In this document: positions 58,350-64,000 of the stretch, one piece after another
How positions within the stretch are numbered: the stretch's first letter is position 1
How the letters are laid out: the number at the start of each line of letters is the position of its first letter
Assembly: GCA_910589105.1 (NCBI GenBank)
Contig: CAJUST010000002.1
Coordinates: 129,680 to 193,679 of the forward strand
Direction of reading: 5' to 3'
DNA length: 64,000 bases
Origin: an uncultured Lachnospiraceae bacterium
GTDB taxonomy: Bacteria > Bacillota > Clostridia > Lachnospirales > Lachnospiraceae
Notes under the pieces: generated by a model
The model's database searches: none
What the model was told of the DNA's origin: nothing
The model's input: the letters and a program-made list of their open reading frames with translations, nothing else
Program-made: the position numbers and the translations under genes

Positions 58350-59648
58350 ATGACATCTATTTGGATGGGAGGCGTGGATATGCCGCATTTTCCGTCATTG
58401 CAGAAGGATATAAAGACAGACGTCCTGATTATTGGCGGAGGAATGGCAGGGATTTTATGCGCGTATTTTTTGAAGGAACAGGGCGTAGACTATACGCTTG
58501 TAGAAGGAAGGCGGATTTGTTCTGGCGTGACGAAAGACACGACAGCGAAAATCACGGCGCAGCATGGGCTGATCTATCACAAACTATTGCAATCTGCCGG
58601 ATATGAGAAGGCAAAAAAATATCTGGATATAAATCAAACGGCAGTCCGGAAATATAAGCAGCTCTGCCAGAAAGCGGATTGTGAGTATGAAGAAAAAACG
58701 TCGTATGTCTATGCCATGGAAGACAGGAAAAAATTAGAAGATGAAATGAAAGCCCTTCTTAGGCTTGGCTGTCCTGCATATCTGCAAGAGCCGAAACGGC
58801 TGCCGTTTCAAACAGCGGGAGCTGTCTGCATGGAACATCAGGCGCAGTTCCACCCTTTAAAGTTTGCCGCGCAGATTGCGGCAGGGCTTAAGATTTACGA
58901 AAATACGTTTGTCAGGGAATTTCGGGAACACGCCGCAGTGACAGATCAGGGCGTGATTACGTTTCAAAAAGCGATTTTCGCTACGCATTTCCCAATTATA
59001 AATAAACATGGATTTTACTTTTTAAAAATGTACCAGCAGCGTTCTTATGTAATTGCGTTAGCAGACGCCGAAAACGTCGATGGATTGTATATTGATGAAG
59101 CGAAAGGCGGTTTTTCTTTTCGGAATTATAAAAATTTTCTTTTGATTGGCGGCGGGGAGCACAGGACGGGAAAGTGTGGCGGCAAGTGGGAAAAACTGCG
59201 TGAATTTGCGGCAAAGCATTATCCGGAACGGGACATTAAGTATACATGGGCGACGCAGGATTGCATGACGTTAGACGACATTCCCTACATTGGCAGATAT
59301 GCAAAACATTTGCCATATTGTTTTGTGGCGACAGGATTTCGGAAATGGGGCATGACTTCTTCGATGGTTTCGGCTATGATTTTAACGGACTTGGCAATGG
59401 GGCAGGAGAATCCTTACAGTGAAGTGTTTTTGCCTTCCCGCGGCATAGTAAAAAAACAACTTTTGGTCAATGGCTGGGAAGCGGTTTCAAATCTTTTGGC
59501 TCCTTCGAAAAAAAGATGCCCGCATTTGGGATGCCGCCTGAAATGGAATGGCGCGGAGGAAAGCTGGGACTGCGCCTGCCATGGATCGCGGTTTGATGAA
59601 AAGGGGAAATTGCTGGATAATCCGGCGAATGGCGATTTAAAGCATTAA
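58350..59648 (+). CDS. FAD-dependent oxidoreductase with C-terminal Rieske domain
   Basis: 432 aa. DAO-type FAD domain: dinucleotide loop 'VLIIGGGMAGILCAYFLKE', 'GVTKDTTAKITAQHGLIY', and 'GRYAKHLPYCFVATGFRKWGMTSSM'. C-terminal Rieske [2Fe-2S] site 'CPHLGCRLKWN' and 'CACHGSRF' supplies the Cys-His pairs. The arrangement matches B. subtilis YhfW-like proteins; the substrate is unknown. GAAAGGA lies 6 nt before ATG 58350. Begins 3 nt after spoIIR, so it may be expressed during sporulation as well as from its own signals. Confidence 0.88.
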   Translation: MTSIWMGGVDMPHFPSLQKDIKTDVLIIGGGMAGILCAYFLKEQGVDYTLVEGRRICSGVTKDTTAKITAQHGLIYHKLLQSAGYEKAKKYLDINQTAVRKYKQLCQKADCEYEEKTSYVYAMEDRKKLEDEMKALLRLGCPAYLQEPKRLPFQTAGAVCMEHQAQFHPLKFAAQIAAGLKIYENTFVREFREHAAVTDQGVITFQKAIFATHFPIINKHGFYFLKMYQQRSYVIALADAENVDGLYIDEAKGGFSFRNYKNFLLIGGGEHRTGKCGGKWEKLREFAAKHYPERDIKYTWATQDCMTLDDIPYIGRYAKHLPYCFVATGFRKWGMTSSMVSAMILTDLAMGQENPYSEVFLPSRGIVKKQLLVNGWEAVSNLLAPSKKRCPHLGCRLKWNGAEESWDCACHGSRFDEKGKLLDNPANGDLKH

Positions 59649-59684
59649 GATCAATTTGCCGTGGCTTATTGGGCTATGTTTCGT

Positions 59685-60686
59685 TTATTTTACAAATACG
59701 GTTAGACGCTCTTTTGTTCCGTCTTCTTTGGCATAGATAAACGCCTTTCCAACGGCTTTTGCATAAATGACGCCATTTTCGTCCACAGTGGCGACAGATG
59801 TGTTTGAGCTGGAATAAACGGGTTTATTTTTGGAAGAAACAGTGGCCTTGGCGCGGTATTTTTCTTTGACGTTTAAGGTCACGCTTTCTTTTTCAAATGT
59901 AATGACTGGTTTTTTTACTGTGATTTCGCAGGTTTTAAAGACTCCGTCGATTGTGACGGTAATGACGGCCGTCCCATTTTTGACGGCGGTGACAGTTCCG
60001 TTGTCATCTACGGTGGCAACGCTTTTTTTATTGCTTTTCCATTTTGGCGCAGTTTTGGACGTAGAGGTAACGGAAAGATGGACGCGTTCCTTACGGAATA
60101 GTTTCACAGATGTTTTGTTTAAAGAGACAGACGGTTTTTTTACGGTCACTTTGCATGTGGCGGAAGTTTTGTCTGCCGTTGCCGTAATTGTGGCGGTTCC
60201 CGGTTTTTTGGCAAGGATAACGCCGTTTTCGTCTATGGATGCGACGCCGGATTTGCTGGACTTAAATTTCACCGGATGCCCAGTGGAAACAGCGGCTTTT
60301 AAAAGTTTGCTTTCCCCGTTTTCCAGCGTAATTTTTGTATCGCTTAACCGGACTGTTGTTTTTTTGACGGTCACTTTACAGCTTGCTTCCCCGTTTTTGA
60401 TTTTGGCTCGTATAACGGCGGTTCCGGCTTTTTTTGCGGTAATTTTGCCATAAGCGCTGACAGAGGCTACCGAAGGGACACTGGAAGAAAAGCTGGGCTT
60501 TTTGCCCGTTGAGGTGACAGCGATTAAATAAACCTCGTCCCCAATGGCAAGGGTTTTAGAATATGCGTTTAACACGACAAATTCATAGCCGTTTGCGGCA
60601 TATAAGTTGTTTGGGGTGGAAAGAAACAGCATGGAAACCATGCAGAACACAGCGATGGCTGTTGTTAAGAATTTTTTATGTGGCAT
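59685..60686 (-). CDS. Exported protein with tandem Ig-like (Big_2) domains
   Basis: 333 aa. Signal peptide ('HKKFLTTAIAVFCMVSMLFLSTPNNLYAA', cleavage near AAN-A), then four Big_2 modules of about 75 residues marked by 'SVASVSAYGKITAKKAGTAVI', 'GVASIDENGVILAKKPGTATI', 'SVATVDDNGTVTAVKNGTAVI' and 'SVATVDENGVIYAKAVGKAFI'. No catalytic domain or anchor is visible, so it may be a secreted or loosely wall-bound matrix protein. ATG 60686 follows AAGGAGG at 7 nt. Divergent from murE. Confidence 0.88.
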   Translation of the reverse strand: MPHKKFLTTAIAVFCMVSMLFLSTPNNLYAANGYEFVVLNAYSKTLAIGDEVYLIAVTSTGKKPSFSSSVPSVASVSAYGKITAKKAGTAVIRAKIKNGEASCKVTVKKTTVRLSDTKITLENGESKLLKAAVSTGHPVKFKSSKSGVASIDENGVILAKKPGTATITATADKTSATCKVTVKKPSVSLNKTSVKLFRKERVHLSVTSTSKTAPKWKSNKKSVATVDDNGTVTAVKNGTAVITVTIDGVFKTCEITVKKPVITFEKESVTLNVKEKYRAKATVSSKNKPVYSSSNTSVATVDENGVIYAKAVGKAFIYAKEDGTKERLTVFVK

Positions 60687-60737
60687 AGACTTCCTCCTTT
60701 TGGATTTTTGGCATGCCACGGCAAATTGATCTTTTCT

Positions 60738-60766
60738 ATCTTATCATAAAAAAAATAAATTGTAAA
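60738..60766 (-). promoter_or_regulatory. Promoter of the Big_2 gene
   Basis: On the reverse strand TTTACA (60766-60761), a 17-nt spacer and TAAGAT (60743-60738). Confidence 0.6.
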
Positions 60767-60802
60767 CCCATATTTCATCTCTGTTAAGAAATGTTTAAAA
60801 AC

Positions 60803-60831
60803 TTGTAAATTCTAAGATTCTATCATATAAT
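60803..60831 (+). promoter_or_regulatory. Promoter of murE
   Basis: TTGTAA (60803-60808), a 17-nt spacer and a perfect TATAAT (60826-60831). Confidence 0.7.
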
Positions 60832-60881
60832 AGTACAGTGCAGCTTTAAGATCTTCTGTTTTTTGAAAAGAGAGGTACAGA

Positions 60882-62354
60882 ATGAAACAATTAAAACAAC
60901 TGCTAGAGCGCATGGACTATATATGTATTCAAGGGGATTTGAATCAGGAAATTTCAGACCTTGTCTATGATTCCAGAAAAATCACAAAAAACTCCCTTTT
61001 CGTATGTATCAAAGGAACAGTGGCAGACGGGCATACATTTGTGGCAGACGCGGTCAAACTGGGAGCCTCTGTCCTTGTCGTGTCTGAACCGGTGGACGCG
61101 CCGGATGCGGTTACAGTGATAAAGACAAAGGATACCCGTTATGCTTTGGCGCTTTTGTCCGCCGCATATTTCGACTATCCGGCAAAACAGTTGAAAGTAA
61201 TCGGCATAACCGGGACAAAGGGCAAGACTACGACGGCTTATATGGTAAAATCCATACTTGAGGGAGCCGGATATAAAACAGGGTTAATCGGCACGATTGA
61301 AACCATTATCGGGGAGGAAACAATTCCGTCTGCAAACACTACGCCCGAGTCTTATCTGATTCAGAGTTATTTCCGTAAAATGGCGGATTGTTCCTGTGAA
61401 TGCTGTGTGATGGAAGTTTCCTCTCAGGGGCTTATGATGCATAGGACTGCGGGGTTTTTGTTTGAAATTGGGATTTTCACGAATATTGAGCCGGATCACA
61501 TCGGCCCGAATGAACATGCCTCTTTTGAAGAATATCTGGAATGTAAAAGCAGGCTCTTTCGCCAATGCAGGATAGGCATTTTAAATGCAGACGATGCCCA
61601 TTTCAGAGATCTGTTAAAACGCCACACTTGCGAAGTGGAAACGTTTGGCTTTTCAGAACACGCTGATTTGCGGGCGGAAAATGTAAAGCTTTTGCAGAAA
61701 GCGGGCAGCCTTGGCGTGTCCTACCATATTTCCGGCAAGCTGGATTTTGATGTGGAAATTAACGTCCCCGGTAAATTCAGCGTATACAATTCCCTGACTG
61801 CGATAGCGGTATGCCGTCATTTTGGCATAGGCGCCGGCATTATGAAGCAGGCATTGCGTCAGGCGAAGACAAAGGGCAGGATAGAAATGGTAAAAGTATC
61901 CGATGCATTTACGCTGATGATAGACTATGCCCATAATGCAATGAGCTTAAAAAGTCTGTTATCGACCATAAGGGAATATGAACCGAAACGTTTAGTCTGT
62001 CTCTTTGGCTGTGGCGGCAACCGCGCGAGGGCAAGGCGTTTTGAGATGGGGGAAGCATCGGGGGAGCTTTCGGATCTTACGATTATTACTTCGGATAATC
62101 CGAGATTTGAAGATCCGCAGGCGATTATCGAAGATATTAAAACGGGGATTTTGAAAACAAACGGCGCGTATATAGAAATAATTGACAGGAAAGAAGCGAT
62201 CCGTTATGCAATTACGCATGGCGAGCCAGGCGATGTAATCGTGTTAGCGGGAAAAGGCCATGAAGATTATCAAGAGATCAAAGGGAAAAAATATCCCATG
62301 GACGAACGCATCTTGATTGCGGAAATTTTAAAAGAGGAACGGATAAAGGAGTAA
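60882..62354 (+). CDS. murE: UDP-MurNAc-L-Ala-D-Glu:meso-diaminopimelate ligase
   Basis: 490 aa, Mur ligase. ATP loop 'GITGTKGKTTTAYMVKSIL', carbamylated-lysine region 'EYLECKSRLFRQ', 'IDYAHNAMSLKSLL', 'CLFGCGGNRARARRFEMG' and the specificity motif 'DNPR' ('ITSDNPRFEDP'), which in the family selects meso-diaminopimelate over lysine. Adds the third residue of the peptidoglycan stem peptide in the cytoplasm. Fits with dapF/dapL/lysA in the same window. 14 nt upstream of priA. Confidence 0.94.
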   Translation: MKQLKQLLERMDYICIQGDLNQEISDLVYDSRKITKNSLFVCIKGTVADGHTFVADAVKLGASVLVVSEPVDAPDAVTVIKTKDTRYALALLSAAYFDYPAKQLKVIGITGTKGKTTTAYMVKSILEGAGYKTGLIGTIETIIGEETIPSANTTPESYLIQSYFRKMADCSCECCVMEVSSQGLMMHRTAGFLFEIGIFTNIEPDHIGPNEHASFEEYLECKSRLFRQCRIGILNADDAHFRDLLKRHTCEVETFGFSEHADLRAENVKLLQKAGSLGVSYHISGKLDFDVEINVPGKFSVYNSLTAIAVCRHFGIGAGIMKQALRQAKTKGRIEMVKVSDAFTLMIDYAHNAMSLKSLLSTIREYEPKRLVCLFGCGGNRARARRFEMGEASGELSDLTIITSDNPRFEDPQAIIEDIKTGILKTNGAYIEIIDRKEAIRYAITHGEPGDVIVLAGKGHEDYQEIKGKKYPMDERILIAEILKEERIKE

Positions 62355-62368
62355 CGGCAGGTGATAGC

Positions 62369-64000
62369 ATGGCGCTGTATGCCAGTGTAATTATAGATAT
62401 ATCCCATGAAAAATTAGACCGCGCGTTCCAATACCGGATACCGGAAGAATTGAGCGGGCAGATTTACGCAGGCGTACAAGTTTCTGTTCCGTTTGGGAAT
62501 GGAAACCATATCCGGCAGGGATTTGTGATAGAGGTGACGGACAAAGCGGAGTTTGACGAGAGGAAAATCAAAGCCGTCGCATCCGTCGTCAAAGACAGTA
62601 TTGCGGTTGAAACGCAGCTCATCGCTTTGGCGCACTGGATGCGGAAAAATTATGGCGGCACAATGAATCAGGCGTTAAAAACGGTAATTCCGGTCCGGCA
62701 GAAAATAAAAGCCAGAGAAAAACGCATCCTCTGCCTGAATTTAGATGAGGAAAAGGCAAGGGAACAGCTTAGCGTCTTTCATAAAAAGCATCATACGGCG
62801 AGGGCAAGGCTTTTAGAGGAGCTTTTACGCCACCCACAGCTTTCCTATGAAATTGTGATGCAAAAGCTGAATGTGACGGCGGCGGCCATACGCGCTTTAG
62901 AAGAAAAAAAGATCATTACGGTTTTGCGTGAAATAGATTACCGTACCCCGACGGCAAAGTTAAAACAGGAAGAAAGCCAAATTACGTTAAACGCCATGCA
63001 GAGGCAGGCGGCAGACGCTGTGCGCCAAAATTTGAGAAAAGGCATAAATAAAACGTATCTTTTGCATGGCGTGACCGGAAGTGGGAAAACGGAAGTCTAT
63101 ATGGAACTGATTGCGGAAGTGATCCGTCAGGGCAGGCAGGCAATCGTTTTGATACCGGAAATCGCTTTAACGTACCAGACTGTGATGCGGTTTTATGCAA
63201 AATTTGGAGCGCGCGTTTCTATTATGAATTCCCGTCTGTCGAAAGGGGAGCGCTATGATCAGTTTCTCAGGGCGAAAAAAGGGGAAATTGACATTATGAT
63301 AGGTCCGCGTTCGGCATTGTTTACCCCTTTTTTGCGGTTAGGGCTGATTATTATAGATGAAGAACATGAAGGGACGTATAAGAGCGAATCCCTTCCGAAA
63401 TATCATGCTAGGGAAACAGCGGTTGAGCGGGCGGCAATGGCGGGGGCTTCTGTCGTTTTGGGTTCTGCCACGCCTTCCGTTGACAGTTATTATAAGGCAA
63501 AAAAAGGTGAGTACCAGTTGATAGAGCTGACTGGGCGCGCCGCATCCCAGCCGCTTCCGGTCTGTGATGTAGTCGATTTGCGGCAAGAGCTGCAAAGCGG
63601 CAACCGCTCAATTTTAAGCCGGAAACTTCAGGATTGCATGGAAGACTGTTTAGCGAAAAAACAGCAGATTATGCTGTTTTTAAACCGCAGGGGCCTGTCC
63701 GGCTTTGTCTCTTGCCGCGCATGTGGGCATGTGATGAAATGCCCGCATTGTGATGTGGCGTTAAGCCTGCATAAAAACGGGAGGCTGATGTGCCATTATT
63801 GCGGATATGGGGAGACGGCCCCGTCTGTGTGCCCAAACTGCGCATCCCGTTATATCAGCGGCTTTAAAGCTGGAACGCAGAAGATAGAAGAAGTAGTCAA
63901 ACAGCGGTTTCCAATGGCGCGCACCCTCCGCATGGATTTTGACACGACAAGGGGCAAAGACAGTTATGAACAGATTTTATCGGCTTTTTGGGGGCAGGAA
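62369..64000 (+). CDS. priA: Primosomal protein N' (replication-restart helicase PriA), 3' end outside window
   Basis: The frame is open for 544 codons to the window edge. N-terminal DNA-binding domain 'YASVIIDISHEKLDRAFQYRIP', helicase motifs 'YLLHGVTGSGKTEVYMELI' (Walker A), 'LIIIDEEHEGTYKSE' (DEEH), 'VVLGSATPSVDSYY', and zinc-binding cysteines 'CRACGHVMKCPHCDVAL', 'CHYCGYGETAPSVCPNC'. PriA loads DnaB at repaired forks. ATG 62369 follows AGGTGA; 14 nt after murE. Truncated only by the window. Confidence 0.95.
   Translation, partial: MALYASVIIDISHEKLDRAFQYRIPEELSGQIYAGVQVSVPFGNGNHIRQGFVIEVTDKAEFDERKIKAVASVVKDSIAVETQLIALAHWMRKNYGGTMNQALKTVIPVRQKIKAREKRILCLNLDEEKAREQLSVFHKKHHTARARLLEELLRHPQLSYEIVMQKLNVTAAAIRALEEKKIITVLREIDYRTPTAKLKQEESQITLNAMQRQAADAVRQNLRKGINKTYLLHGVTGSGKTEVYMELIAEVIRQGRQAIVLIPEIALTYQTVMRFYAKFGARVSIMNSRLSKGERYDQFLRAKKGEIDIMIGPRSALFTPFLRLGLIIIDEEHEGTYKSESLPKYHARETAVERAAMAGASVVLGSATPSVDSYYKAKKGEYQLIELTGRAASQPLPVCDVVDLRQELQSGNRSILSRKLQDCMEDCLAKKQQIMLFLNRRGLSGFVSCRACGHVMKCPHCDVALSLHKNGRLMCHYCGYGETAPSVCPNCASRYISGFKAGTQKIEEVVKQRFPMARTLRMDFDTTRGKDSYEQILSAFWGQE

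Noticed and set aside
59830..60453. 207-codon frame antisense to the Big_2 gene
   Set aside because: Long only because the repeated Ig-like coding sequence lacks stops on the other strand; no ribosome site.

Overview
The window looks like chromosome from an anaerobic, endospore-forming, flagellated Firmicute of the Clostridia, most likely a Lachnospiraceae-type gut bacterium. Evidence: spore genes (spoIIR, a GerA-type germinant receptor, an alpha/beta SASP, a SpoIID/LysM spore-surface protein), flagellar rod genes beside mbl, a monomeric [FeFe] hydrogenase, a meso-diaminopimelate MurE, strong AGGAGG-type ribosome sites with frequent TTG/GTG starts, and moderate-to-low GC. There are no rRNA genes, CRISPR arrays, intact insertion sequences or prophage genes. 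One tRNA (Leu, CAA) is present.

Layout. 0-6 kb: the 3' part of a repeat-rich surface protein, then a forward run of eukaryotic-type hisA, dapF, dapL, endonuclease IV and a TVP38-type membrane protein. 6-9.4 kb: a reverse-strand spore-surface protein with a sigma-K-like promoter, then about 1.5 kb without genes. That gap holds two homologous giant hairpins in opposite orientation around an AT-rich, decayed segment. 9.4-19.7 kb: a BlaI/BlaR1-like pair, divergent from a two-component system whose own promoter and that of the next operon (lipoprotein, two permeases, ABC ATPase, two exported proteins) share the same direct-repeat operator geometry. 19.7-31.2 kb: housekeeping and metabolic genes (asnA, lytic transglycosylase, azlCD, flavodoxin with a TetR regulator, lysA, tRNA-Leu, pgeF-like, Na/Pi transporter, a leaderless GNAT gene, [FeFe] hydrogenase). 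31.4-40.4 kb: a second two-component system, then an LRR - VWA - MoxR AAA+ - ABC-class ATPase cluster. 40.6-48 kb: mbl, two flagellar rod genes and a rod-binding protein, recD2, comFC, yvyF and a DUF1653 gene. 48-64 kb: DJ-1 and CYTH genes, SASP, RNA methyltransferase, small alarmone synthetase, ispE, a GntR regulator, the germinant receptor operon with B and C subunits fused, spoIIR, a Rieske oxidoreductase, a second Ig-like surface protein, murE and the start of priA.

How the parts fit. dapL, dapF, lysA and murE form a dispersed meso-DAP/lysine and cell-wall theme. Candidate sporulation promoters of the sigma-F, sigma-G and sigma-K classes lie in front of the genes expected to need them. 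The least explained parts are the paired covarying hairpins (7988-8233 and 9192-9427), the GerB-GerC fusion and the LRR/VWA/MoxR cluster.
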